A DNA stretch of 64,000 bases from Erwinia persicina (GTDB taxonomy: Bacteria; Pseudomonadota; Gammaproteobacteria; Enterobacterales; Enterobacteriaceae): the NCBI RefSeq assembly GCF_014838825.1, contig NZ_JACYMO010000013.1, positions 62,001 through 126,000 on the forward strand. The letters run 5' to 3'. This document shows, piece after piece, positions 20,034-28,037 of this stretch. The notes under the pieces are model-generated. The model had not been told where the DNA came from. It saw nothing but the letters and a program-made list of their open reading frames with translations, and ran no database searches. The translations under genes were made by a program, and so were the position numbers. How positions within the stretch are numbered: position 1 is the stretch's first letter; every line of letters begins with the position of its first letter.

Positions 20034-20918
20034 ATGGGTGTGATCAGTGGAGTAACCGACAGCGTGGCAGGGAGATATGTTGCCACTACCGCAGGTGCCG
20101 CCAGCGCTGCGCCTGCAACAGAAAGCATTACCGGGAAAACCTTGCCCGCCAGCGTGGTGGCGATCTCCCCGGAGGGCCGCGCGCGGCTGGCGCAGGCGAC
20201 GGCCGAACCGCTGACGGCGGAGCAGCAGGAAGACAATCTGAAGGATCTGCATGCCGGTAAATCCTCCAGCCAGACGGCGGTGATTAACCTTGGCTATGAC
20301 CTGTTTAATGACCCGCAAACCAACTGGGATGCCCGCACCTTCACCCCCCTGCTGGGTATGACCCGCGATAATACTCAGGCCAGCATGGATAAGTTTGCCG
20401 CTGACCTGCATGAGGTATTAGCCCAGGGCCAGATGGGTCGTAATCAGTACGACAATTCCGATACCTCCGAAGCGATGGCGCTGTCGCTAACTCAGGCCAA
20501 ACTGCATAAGCTGGTGGAAAAATATGTTGCCCCGGATCAGCAGCAGCAGGCCACAAAGATTGTCGACGGGATGACTGAGGGGAAAATTGCCGATCGTGAA
20601 GAACGCACCCTGCTGTCAGCCCAGGGGATGCTGGATATTGCCAGGCAGTACGGCACTGGTACCATGCAGTCTGAAGCACGCCAATACCTTGAGCAGGTGA
20701 AAAGCGGGACCGCCCGGCCGCAGGTTGAACTGACCACGATGCTGGCGGCAACGAAACTGAGCAGCAATATGGCCGAAACCTTCAGTGCGTTTGCCCGGGT
20801 GATTAATGCCACGCCGAATCCTGATAATAAGGCACAGTCCTCTATCGACGGGGCCCTGAAGCAGCTGGATGTTTATCGCCAGCAGTGGGATGACTTTATG
20901 AAAAAGCTGGCGGAATAA
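20034..20918 (+). CDS. Hypothetical protein, low-complexity N-terminus
   Basis: 294 residues from the ATG at 20034 (GAGGG 4 nt upstream); a TTG at 19989 behind AAGGA is an alternative. I do not recognise the family. The first ~45 residues are rich in Ala, Ser, Thr and Gly (GRYVATTAGAASAAPATES) without charge clusters or a standard signal peptide, reminiscent of type III or flagellar-type secretion leaders. The rest is helical and polar, with several Gln-rich stretches. It is monocistronic, ends at a strong 11-bp hairpin, and is not linked to the aldolase function. Confidence 0.6.
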   Translation: MGVISGVTDSVAGRYVATTAGAASAAPATESITGKTLPASVVAISPEGRARLAQATAEPLTAEQQEDNLKDLHAGKSSSQTAVINLGYDLFNDPQTNWDARTFTPLLGMTRDNTQASMDKFAADLHEVLAQGQMGRNQYDNSDTSEAMALSLTQAKLHKLVEKYVAPDQQQQATKIVDGMTEGKIADREERTLLSAQGMLDIARQYGTGTMQSEARQYLEQVKSGTARPQVELTTMLAATKLSSNMAETFSAFARVINATPNPDNKAQSSIDGALKQLDVYRQQWDDFMKKLAE

Positions 20919-20933
20919 CCCCTCAGCCCATCA

Positions 20934-20958
20934 GGGGCGACCTGTTTCAGGTCGCCCC
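20934..20958. terminator. Strong stem-loop between convergent genes
   Basis: Perfect 11-bp stem GGGGCGACCTG / CAGGTCGCCCC with a TTT loop, between the hypothetical gene and the convergent MFS gene. Stable on either strand. Confidence 0.6.
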
Positions 20959-20982
20959 GTGCCGATGACGGCAGATCCAGGC

Positions 20983-22191
20983 TCAGGCCTGTGCCAGCCG
21001 GATACGGCGGGCATACATTCTCACCACAAAGCTCAGGGCACCGGCCAGCGTCAGCAGGGCAACCACCCCCGGCCATCCGGCTTTTTCCAGGATCAGACTG
21101 CCCAGCGCGGAACCGATCGCCATGCCGATAAATACCCCGGTAAACATTAACGCATTCAGGCGGCTGCGGGCGGCAGGTTCGAGGCCGAAGATCAGCGTCT
21201 GGTGGGACACCAGCGTGGCCTGTACCCCAAAATCAAAACCAACCGCCGAGATAACAATCAGCGCCAGCTGGGCGGGCACCGGCAGCAGCGGCAGGAAAAA
21301 CAGCGCGGCGAAAGAGAGCGTGGCCAGCGCGGTGCTGAACTGTGTCACCAGCGCCGGGCCGCGACGGTCGGCCATCATCCCTGCCAGCGGAGCGGCCATA
21401 GCGCCTGCTGCACCGGCCAGACCAAAGGCGCCCGCCGTGGCGCTGCCGAGGCCATAACGGGTGTGCAGCATCACCGCCAGGGTTGACCAGAAAGCACTGA
21501 ATCCGACGGAAAGCAGCCCCTGTGCCAGTGTGGCGCGGCGCAGTTCGCCGTGGTGCAGCCACAGGTGACGCATTGATGCCAGCAGCGCCGGGTAGCCCAG
21601 CGTGGTGCTGGGGGCGATTTGCGGCAGGCGACGCCACAGAACCAGCGTAATCAGCAGTACCATCACGGCGGCGAGTACAAACATCACCCGCCAGCCGAAA
21701 TACTGCGCCACCAGCCCGCTCACCACCCTTGACAGCAAAATACCCAGCAGCAGTCCGGTCATCACCGTGCCCACGGTTTTGCCCCGCTGGGCCTCCGGGG
21801 ACAGGCTGGCGGAGGCCGGAACAATGTCCTGCGCCATCGTCGCCGTGATGCCAATCGCCAGGCTGGCAGCCAGCAGCACCATCATGTTGCCTGCGGCCGC
21901 ACTGAGTAGCAGCGCCAGCGTCAGCAGCACGCCTTTAATCGTAATAATGGTGCGCCGGTCGTGGCGATCCCCCAGCGGGGCGAGCAGTAAAATGCCGAGC
22001 GCATAGCCCATCTGGGTCAGCGTGGGCACCAGACCGCTGGTTGTCACGCTGGCATGAAGCTCGCTGGACAAAATTTCCAGCATCGGCTGGCTGTAGTAGA
22101 TCGACGCCACGCTGAAGCCAGCGCCGCTGGCCAGCATCAGTACGGTGGGGCCTGACAGCGGCTGGGGTGAAGAAGAAGGTTGGGTCGACAT
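20983..22191 (-). CDS. MFS transporter (DHA-type, YnfM-like)
   Basis: 402 residues from ATG 22191-22189 (the longer frame from 22386 runs through the divergent LysR start and is not used). Twelve hydrophobic segments; the loop 2-3 motif appears as GDRHDRRTI and the second half has a related MMADRRGP. It likely exports a drug, sugar or small metabolite by proton antiport. It is divergent from the LysR gene at 22290 across 98 bp that contain two inverted repeats, so it is the probable target of that regulator. Confidence 0.88.
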   Translation of the reverse strand: MSTQPSSSPQPLSGPTVLMLASGAGFSVASIYYSQPMLEILSSELHASVTTSGLVPTLTQMGYALGILLLAPLGDRHDRRTIITIKGVLLTLALLLSAAAGNMMVLLAASLAIGITATMAQDIVPASASLSPEAQRGKTVGTVMTGLLLGILLSRVVSGLVAQYFGWRVMFVLAAVMVLLITLVLWRRLPQIAPSTTLGYPALLASMRHLWLHHGELRRATLAQGLLSVGFSAFWSTLAVMLHTRYGLGSATAGAFGLAGAAGAMAAPLAGMMADRRGPALVTQFSTALATLSFAALFFLPLLPVPAQLALIVISAVGFDFGVQATLVSHQTLIFGLEPAARSRLNALMFTGVFIGMAIGSALGSLILEKAGWPGVVALLTLAGALSFVVRMYARRIRLAQA

Positions 22192-22238
22192 GGTCAGCAC
22201 CTGTGTGTCTGTGAAGTTGACGCTATTATTATGCGTTA

Positions 22239-22262
22239 GCAGGCGCAGCGGTAGTCGCCTGC
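22239..22262. promoter_or_regulatory. Inverted repeat in the MFS/LysR intergenic region
   Basis: Perfect 7-bp arms GCAGGCG / CGCCTGC separated by 10 nt, midway between the divergent starts. Operator or leader hairpin; inferred. Confidence 0.35.
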
Positions 22263-22276
22263 CTGGTAGAACTGTT

Positions 22277-22291
22277 ATACGATAGGCGTAT
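22277..22291. promoter_or_regulatory. LysR-box-like dyad overlapping a start codon
   Basis: ATAC-N7-GTAT, the classic LysR-type T-N11-A dyad, with its right arm overlapping the LysR ATG at 22290. A regulator bound here would directly repress its own gene and could activate the divergent MFS gene. Confidence 0.55.
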
Positions 22292-23228
22292 GAACACATC
22301 ACAATTTCCCGGCGTTGACCGTATAGAACTGATGCAGACCTTTGTGCGCATCGTGGAAGCTGGCAATCTGTCGGCCGCCGCTGCACGGCTGGGCACCAGT
22401 CAGCCCACCGTCAGCCGCCGCCTGCAAACCCTGGAGAAGCTGCTGGGCCTGAAGCTGGTGCAGCGTACCACCCATGTGATGAAGCTGACGGAGGACGGCC
22501 AGCGCTGCTATGCCCACGCCAGGACACTGCTGGAAAGCTGGCAGGGGATAGAGGACGACCTGCGCGGCGTCACCGAGGAGCCGCAGGGGGTGCTGAGGGT
22601 GCTGGCTCCGCACGCCTTCGGGCAGGATCAGATGATTGTGCCGTTGCAGCACTATTTACAGCGCTACCCCCGGATGACCGTGGAGTGGATGCTGAGTGAC
22701 CGCCACCCGGAGTTTATTGCCGAGGGTATCGACTGCGCGGTGCACGTCGGCCCGGTCACCGAACCGTCGGTGGTAGCCCAGCTGGTGGCTGAAGTGCCGC
22801 GCATTGTCATTGGTTCCCCTGCGCTCCTGGCGACGGATGCGGTACCGCAGCATCCGCAACAGCTCCAGAGCCTGCCGTGGCTGGCCCTTAGCACCTTCTA
22901 TCGTCACAGCGTCTCGCTGACGCACCTTCCTGGTGGAGAAAACCAGCGTTTTGATATCCAGCCGCGGCTGCTGACCGACAGCCTGTACGCACTGCGCAAT
23001 GCGGTGCTGGCGGGGATGGGGGTGGGGATTGCGTCATCATGGGTAGTGCAGGAGGATATTGCGCGCGGAACGTTACTGCACCTTGCGCCGCAGTGGCAGG
23101 CCGCCGCACTGCCGGTGTATCTGGTCTATCCCCACGCCCGCTACTATCCTGCGCGTCTGCGGATGTTTCTGACCATGATGCGTGAGGCGATGCCGGTACT
23201 GACGGGGACGCAGCACCCGCTGCGTTGA
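22290..23228 (+). CDS. LysR-family transcriptional regulator
   Basis: 312 residues; N-terminal helix-turn-helix (LSAAAARLGTSQPTVSRRL, about 27-45) and a full effector domain with the typical VAVHVGP-like core (GIDCAVHVGPV). Divergent from the MFS transporter, with an ATAC-N7-GTAT box over its own start. It probably regulates the transporter in response to the exported compound. Confidence 0.9.
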   Translation: MNTSQFPGVDRIELMQTFVRIVEAGNLSAAAARLGTSQPTVSRRLQTLEKLLGLKLVQRTTHVMKLTEDGQRCYAHARTLLESWQGIEDDLRGVTEEPQGVLRVLAPHAFGQDQMIVPLQHYLQRYPRMTVEWMLSDRHPEFIAEGIDCAVHVGPVTEPSVVAQLVAEVPRIVIGSPALLATDAVPQHPQQLQSLPWLALSTFYRHSVSLTHLPGGENQRFDIQPRLLTDSLYALRNAVLAGMGVGIASSWVVQEDIARGTLLHLAPQWQAAALPVYLVYPHARYYPARLRMFLTMMREAMPVLTGTQHPLR

Positions 23229-23229
23229 A

Positions 23230-23261
23230 TAAAAAAAGGCACTCCCGCAGAGAGAGTGCCT
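23230..23261 (-). terminator. Intrinsic terminator of the TonB receptor gene
   Basis: Perfect stem AGGCACTC / GAGTGCCT (23237-23261) followed on the minus strand by seven U residues; 15 bp after the receptor stop. It is also placed just after the plus-strand LysR stop. Confidence 0.85.
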
Positions 23262-23275
23262 GCAATGAGCGGGGC

Positions 23276-25387
23276 TCAGAAGCTGTAGCTGATGCCCGCC
23301 TGCCAGGTGCGGTCACGGCCGATCCAGCAGTTCGTGGTGTCGTAGCAGGTGAAGGTTTCTTTATTGGTCAGGTTCTGCGCGCTGGCTTTCAGCGTCACCC
23401 CGGCCAGCTGCGGAGAGACCGCCGCCATATTGTAAGACACCGCCATATCCCACAGCGTGGTACCGCCCAGCTTGCCCTGATCGTTGGCCAGGGCAATTTC
23501 CATCGGGCCGACGTAGCGCGCCCCGGCACCAACAGTCAGGCCGCGCACTGCGCCGTTGTCGAAGGTGTAGTCCCCCCACAGATTAAAGCTGTTCTCCGCC
23601 ACCTGGGTCGGGCGTTTCCCCTGGTACTTATCATCTTCGGTATTCAGCGCGTGCGTATAGGCGTAGTTGGCGATCAGGCTGATATTGTCGGTCGGACGGC
23701 TGATCACCGACAGCTCTGCCCCTTTTGACTCCACTTCACCGGTCTGGCGATAGTTCAGGAAGCTGAGATCGGAGGTGAGCACGTTTTTCTGCCGGATATT
23801 AAATACCGAGGCGGTCACCGTGGTGGCGTAGTCGGCCAGCAGGTATTTCACCCCGCCTTCCAGCTGACGGCTGGTGGTCGGTTTAGCGGAGGTCAGGTTG
23901 CCCGTGGGTGAAACCGGTTTGAAGCCTTCGGAGTAGCTGATAAACGGCGCAATGCCGTTATCAAAGGTGTAGAGCGCGCCGAGGCGTTTGGTCAGGCGGT
24001 GCTGCGCCACCCACTCTTTTTGATTATTACCGAGGTAGTCGGTGTTGGTGGATCGGTAGTCATCGTAGCGCAACCCGGCGATCAGGCTCAGATTGCCGTA
24101 CTCCACCTGGTCCTGGAAGTAGTAGCCGGTCTGGTTGAAGCTCAGGCGGTTAAGCTGGGCGGTATACAGGCCCAGCGCCGACTCACTGACCTGGTTGTAG
24201 TCCGGATTGCTGAGATCAAAGCCCGGTGTGCGGGTGGCGTACTGATAGTTGAAGTGAGAATCCATCCGCTGATAGTCCACGCCCGCCAGCAGGTGATGTT
24301 GCCAGTCACCCAGATCCCACTGCTTCGTCACCTGGTTATCGATATTGAAGCTTTTCAGGTCTTCATCGGTGGTGTAGGCAAACCGATCCAGCTGGCTGTT
24401 ACTGACGGCCGGATTGGTCAGACCCGAGGCATAAATACTGCGCTGGTGGGTATCAACGTCAAAGTAGCGCGCCTTCTGCGCCACGCCCCAGCCGTTATCG
24501 AACTGATGCTCAAAGCTGTAACCCAGCATCCACTGGCGCTGTTTAAAGCCGCTCCAGCGGTCGCCTGCATAAGTGCGGCGCGAAGCGTCTGACGAGGTCA
24601 GCGCGGCCAGCGGCAGAGGGTCAGACGGCGTCAGGCTGGGGATGTCCTGGTACTGCGCGTCGATCGTCAGGCGGGTTTTATCCGACGGCTGCCAGGTGAG
24701 TGACGGGGCCACCAGATAGTTTTCACTGTGAGTGGTGCGCGGCTGATCGTCCCCGGCGCTGGCTTTACCAATAAAGCGATAACTCCAGTCGCTGTCGGCA
24801 ATCGCGCCGGTGCTGTCGATATAGCCTTCGCGCAGCTTGCGGTTGCCACTGTTAAACCCGACTTCGGTTTTCTGCTCTTTCTCCGGCTTTTTACTCTGAA
24901 TATTCACCAGGCCACCCGGCGACCCGTTGCCGTACAGCACCGAGGCCGGGCCTTTCAAGATATCCACATGGTCGATCAGAATCGGATCGATACTGGCTTT
25001 GGTGTTACCCGTGACGTTATACGGCAGCTGTAAGCCGTCATAGAAGGTGTTATCCACCGTGAAACCGCGGATTTTATACTCGCTCATATACGAGGTGGCA
25101 CCGCGGGTTTCGGTGGACACGCCGGGGGCATAGCGCAGAATTTCATTCAGCGAGCTGGCGTGACGCGCGGCAATCTCCTTGCTGCTGACGGTATTGATCA
25201 CCTGAGGCGTTTTGCTTTCCGGCACCGCCGACTTGGTGGCGCTGTTGGTATAGGCGGGCAGGGCGGCGGCGCCAGAATCTGAGGCGCTGACCACCAGTGT
25301 TTTTTCATCGCTGGCTGCCGCGTGGGCAAAGGCGGTGCAGGTGCTGGCGATCAGCACGGCGAGCATGCAGGGCTTAGTGGTGAACAT
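23276..25387 (-). CDS. TonB-dependent siderophore receptor
   Basis: 703 residues from ATG 25387-25385. A TTG at 25426 would lie inside the Fur box and is rejected. Signal peptide (MFTTKPCMLAVLIASTCTAFAHA), a TonB-box-like EKTLVVSA, plug domain (VINTVSSKEIAARHASSLNE, RGFTVDNTFYDGLQLP, DILKGPASVLYGNGSPGG) and a beta barrel ending in YSF. This is the FhuA/FoxA/FhuE-type siderophore class, probably hydroxamate siderophores, though the ligand is not readable. Regulation by iron is supported by a Fur box immediately upstream. Confidence 0.92.
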   Translation of the reverse strand: MFTTKPCMLAVLIASTCTAFAHAAASDEKTLVVSASDSGAAALPAYTNSATKSAVPESKTPQVINTVSSKEIAARHASSLNEILRYAPGVSTETRGATSYMSEYKIRGFTVDNTFYDGLQLPYNVTGNTKASIDPILIDHVDILKGPASVLYGNGSPGGLVNIQSKKPEKEQKTEVGFNSGNRKLREGYIDSTGAIADSDWSYRFIGKASAGDDQPRTTHSENYLVAPSLTWQPSDKTRLTIDAQYQDIPSLTPSDPLPLAALTSSDASRRTYAGDRWSGFKQRQWMLGYSFEHQFDNGWGVAQKARYFDVDTHQRSIYASGLTNPAVSNSQLDRFAYTTDEDLKSFNIDNQVTKQWDLGDWQHHLLAGVDYQRMDSHFNYQYATRTPGFDLSNPDYNQVSESALGLYTAQLNRLSFNQTGYYFQDQVEYGNLSLIAGLRYDDYRSTNTDYLGNNQKEWVAQHRLTKRLGALYTFDNGIAPFISYSEGFKPVSPTGNLTSAKPTTSRQLEGGVKYLLADYATTVTASVFNIRQKNVLTSDLSFLNYRQTGEVESKGAELSVISRPTDNISLIANYAYTHALNTEDDKYQGKRPTQVAENSFNLWGDYTFDNGAVRGLTVGAGARYVGPMEIALANDQGKLGGTTLWDMAVSYNMAAVSPQLAGVTLKASAQNLTNKETFTCYDTTNCWIGRDRTWQAGISYSF

Positions 25388-25415
25388 GGGTTTAGATGCC
25401 AATGAGAATGTGAAA

Positions 25416-25434
25416 GATAACGACAATTATTATC
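25416..25434. promoter_or_regulatory. Fur box
   Basis: GATAACGACAATTATTATC matches the 19-bp Fur consensus GATAATGATAATCATTATC at 16 positions and sits 29 bp upstream of the receptor start codon. Confidence 0.85.
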
Positions 25435-25479
25435 ATTGGTTGTCACTATGCAATAACTTCCGACAAAAATTTCCCAATA

Positions 25480-25513
25480 ATAAAAAACGCGCTGACCATG
25501 AGGCCAGCGCGTT
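25480..25513 (-). terminator. Intrinsic terminator of the three-gene envelope operon
   Basis: Stem AACGCGCTG / CAGCGCGTT around a short loop, followed on the minus strand by a U-rich tract. It lies 30 bp after the stop of the last gene (25543) of the operon. Confidence 0.8.
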
Positions 25514-25542
25514 AAGGGAAAAGGGCGTACCGGGCGGAGAGT

Positions 25543-26373
25543 TTACTGCAGATCGACCGTCAGTTCCGGGGCACCAAAGCCGATCACCGTGGCGTGGGAC
25601 GCCGAAAAATAGTCACGCCAGAACGCTTCCAGCTGCTGCATAATTTTTCCTGAACGGTAGTTATTTTTCGCCTCGCTGTCGATCAGCCCGGCCCCCGCAA
25701 TGTAGATCCTGCTGCCGGCAAAATCGGCCAGCAGATGCTGTTTGCTGACGCGCTGCATCTCTTTTTCCGGCACCAGCAGGCGGATCTGATTATTGCTGTA
25801 GAAGCTGCCGAAATCGCTGTTTTCCAGCATATCCGACACCAGCAGAACGGTTTTCGCCTGCGCCGGCTCTGCCTTCAGATCGTCACTGATTCGCTTCAGG
25901 CTGTCCATGATCTCGCTTTTAGCAATATTATCGCCCTGCTCCGCGAAGGCACCTGCCAGCTTTTTGCCAATCGTCTGCTCAAAAAACTGTTTCTGCTGTG
26001 TCAGGCAGCCATCCAGAGATTTCAGGCTGTCCATGCCGAGGCTGTTGCGCGCTTTCTGATCGGTGAACGGGCCTTCCAGCTTGCCGTCGAAGGTGCGCTT
26101 CATGTAGTTGTCCTGCAGCAGAGCAGAGAACTGATACAGGATGATGTGGTCGCCAGGCTGGGCGAAGCGCAGCACCTGCTGCCAGATCGACTTTTTCAGT
26201 TCGGTCGGCACTTTCACCGTCTGGTCGACAATAATCACCAGCTCGCGCCCGCTGGCGGGCGGACGTTCGGCGTCGAGCCTGGCGTAGCTGTAGCAGCTCG
26301 GAATATCGTTACGTTCGGCAGCGTACAGCGTCGTGCTCATGCCCAGCAGGATCAGCGCGATAAGGGCTTTCAT
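25543..26373 (-). CDS. Exported VWA-like protein of the three-gene envelope operon
   Basis: 276 residues with a signal peptide (MKALIALILLGMSTTLYAA). After cleavage the protein has a Rossmann-like pattern beginning ELVIIVDQTVKVP (D50-x-T52), and later KTVLLVSDMLENSDF and SRIYIAGAGL, as in von Willebrand factor A-type domains with a partial MIDAS metal site. The start overlaps the stop of the upstream membrane-protein gene by 4 nt (ATGA), showing translational coupling. Predicted periplasmic. The function of the trio is unknown; a sensing or adhesion role by analogy with other VWA proteins is inference. Confidence 0.7.
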   Translation of the reverse strand: MKALIALILLGMSTTLYAAERNDIPSCYSYARLDAERPPASGRELVIIVDQTVKVPTELKKSIWQQVLRFAQPGDHIILYQFSALLQDNYMKRTFDGKLEGPFTDQKARNSLGMDSLKSLDGCLTQQKQFFEQTIGKKLAGAFAEQGDNIAKSEIMDSLKRISDDLKAEPAQAKTVLLVSDMLENSDFGSFYSNNQIRLLVPEKEMQRVSKQHLLADFAGSRIYIAGAGLIDSEAKNNYRSGKIMQQLEAFWRDYFSASHATVIGFGAPELTVDLQ

Positions 26374-28022
26374 GCCGTTCCTCCCTGACGTGCCTTATTC
26401 AGCAGGGCCTGCACCTGCTGGCGCTTTTGCAGCGCGGGGAGGGCTAATCCCTGATCGTCGGCAATCAGCTGCAGTTCATCGGCGCTGAACGAGGTGAGAT
26501 CGCCCAGAGCATGAATGCGCTGCTTCTCCTCCGCGTCATCGGCCAGGGGGGCCGCCGGAGCCGGGGCCGTCACCGGCGCGGCAGCCGGTGCGATGGCGGC
26601 GGCTGCGACAGGCTCCGGGACGACCGCCGGGGCGACTGCAGTCGGCTGAGGCACAGGAACCGCCTGAGTCACGGCCACAGGCGGCGCTGCAGGGGCGGGC
26701 TGAGGCGCGGCATACTCCTGCATCTGGAGCTGCTGTTCGGCATCCAGCCGCGCTTTATCACGCACTTTGCCGCTGGCATAGTCCTGGAAGGTGGGCAGGG
26801 TATTCAGCGCTTCGCTCTGGCTGTTGGTGCGCTTCATCATCAGGCGATTTTGCAGCGAGGTCAGTTTCTCCTGGGCGTCGCGCTCTACGCGTTCGCGGCG
26901 CATCGCATGCCAGGTGGCAAACTCTTCTGAGCCGCTGAAGTTACCGATATATTTTGAGGCCGCTTTAGACTCAATGCCGGCAAAGGAGCGGAACAGGCCC
27001 ACCAGAATACCGATCAGCTGAACGCCGACGAAAATCACCGACAGAATAATAAAGGTCAGCTTGGAGGCAAACACGCGGTTATCGCTGATCTCGTGCGCGG
27101 CCTGACGGTCGGCACGGGCATTGTCTTCTACAGCCGCCGCAGGCAGGTCAAACGGCGACCCGGAGGCCGCTGCCGTCTGCTGGCTGAATGGCGAGCCGTT
27201 CACGGCCTGCGTATCAATAGAGTCAATGGTGGCGGCACGAACAAAGTAAGCACCGACCGCAAAGAACAGGATCAGCGCCAGGGCAATGCCGGTAGCCCAG
27301 TACTGCGGCTTCACCTGGGCGTTGTGGGTCACGCGGTTCAGCATCTGCAGATAGTTCGGGTCGTTATCGTCCAGGCGCGTGGTTTCCAGCGAGATCTGCG
27401 TATTTTTGCTCAGGCCTTTGGCCGTCCCGCCGTGGCGCGCTTCGGCATACCAGTAGCGGATCTTTTTCAGCAGGGTGTTTTTATGCAGTTCAGAGCCCAT
27501 CAGGTGGGTTGCCGGCACCAGCACCACACCGATCAGTACCGAAATCACGATGGCAGAAAACTCCGCCTGGTTGGCAGAAATATTGTTCGCGATAAACGGT
27601 GACAGTACTAAGGCAAAAATAAAGGCTTCCAGCAGGACGAGGGCCACGCTGACGCACCACAGAATAATGCCGGTCGGCTTACGGCCGCGCTCGTCGACTT
27701 TATTCAGGTAGTTGACGCAGCGCAGATAGAAGTCAGCGTCCAGGTTAGAGGTTTTGTAATACTGCCAGTACTTGGCGCAGATCGCCTCTTCTGCCGGGTA
27801 CCAGGCCAGGCCCCCCGTGCCACGGCGACGCGGCTCATGGCTGCGCGACAGGCGGGTAATATAGCCAAACAGCGGCAGGCTGCTCATCAGGTTCAGGAAG
27901 AAATAGCTCACCTGATCCCACCAGCGGATGAAAATGATGATCAGCGCCATCAACCCGACCAGCGGCCAAAAAATATAACGATATAAAGAGATCGCTTCGG
28001 CAATACTTTGCAGAAATTCCAT
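26370..28022 (-). CDS. Polytopic inner-membrane protein with Pro/Ala-rich linker, unknown function
   Basis: 550 residues. About five transmembrane segments: near residues 15-33, 118-145, 155-175, 247-270 and 320-350. Then a charged helical region with coiled-coil character, a long Pro/Ala/Val-rich linker (about 435-500), and a small C-terminal helical domain (LGDLTSFSADELQLIADDQG) that looks like a SAP- or Rho-N-like helical hairpin. I do not recognise a named family. Middle gene of the operon OmpA lipoprotein, this protein, VWA-like protein (gaps 15 bp and -4 bp). It could connect cytoplasm and periplasm of an envelope-spanning complex. Confidence 0.65.
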   Translation of the reverse strand: MEFLQSIAEAISLYRYIFWPLVGLMALIIIFIRWWDQVSYFFLNLMSSLPLFGYITRLSRSHEPRRRGTGGLAWYPAEEAICAKYWQYYKTSNLDADFYLRCVNYLNKVDERGRKPTGIILWCVSVALVLLEAFIFALVLSPFIANNISANQAEFSAIVISVLIGVVLVPATHLMGSELHKNTLLKKIRYWYAEARHGGTAKGLSKNTQISLETTRLDDNDPNYLQMLNRVTHNAQVKPQYWATGIALALILFFAVGAYFVRAATIDSIDTQAVNGSPFSQQTAAASGSPFDLPAAAVEDNARADRQAAHEISDNRVFASKLTFIILSVIFVGVQLIGILVGLFRSFAGIESKAASKYIGNFSGSEEFATWHAMRRERVERDAQEKLTSLQNRLMMKRTNSQSEALNTLPTFQDYASGKVRDKARLDAEQQLQMQEYAAPQPAPAAPPVAVTQAVPVPQPTAVAPAVVPEPVAAAAIAPAAAPVTAPAPAAPLADDAEEKQRIHALGDLTSFSADELQLIADDQGLALPALQKRQQVQALLNKARQGGTA

Positions 28023-28037
28023 TAACTGTTCCTGAAT

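Noticed and set aside
22192..22386. 65-residue N-terminal extension of the MFS protein
   Set aside because: It would run through the divergent LysR promoter and start region; the family begins at the ATG at 22191.
25388..25426. Start of the TonB receptor at TTG 25426
   Set aside because: That codon lies within the Fur box; the signal peptide begins at the ATG at 25387.
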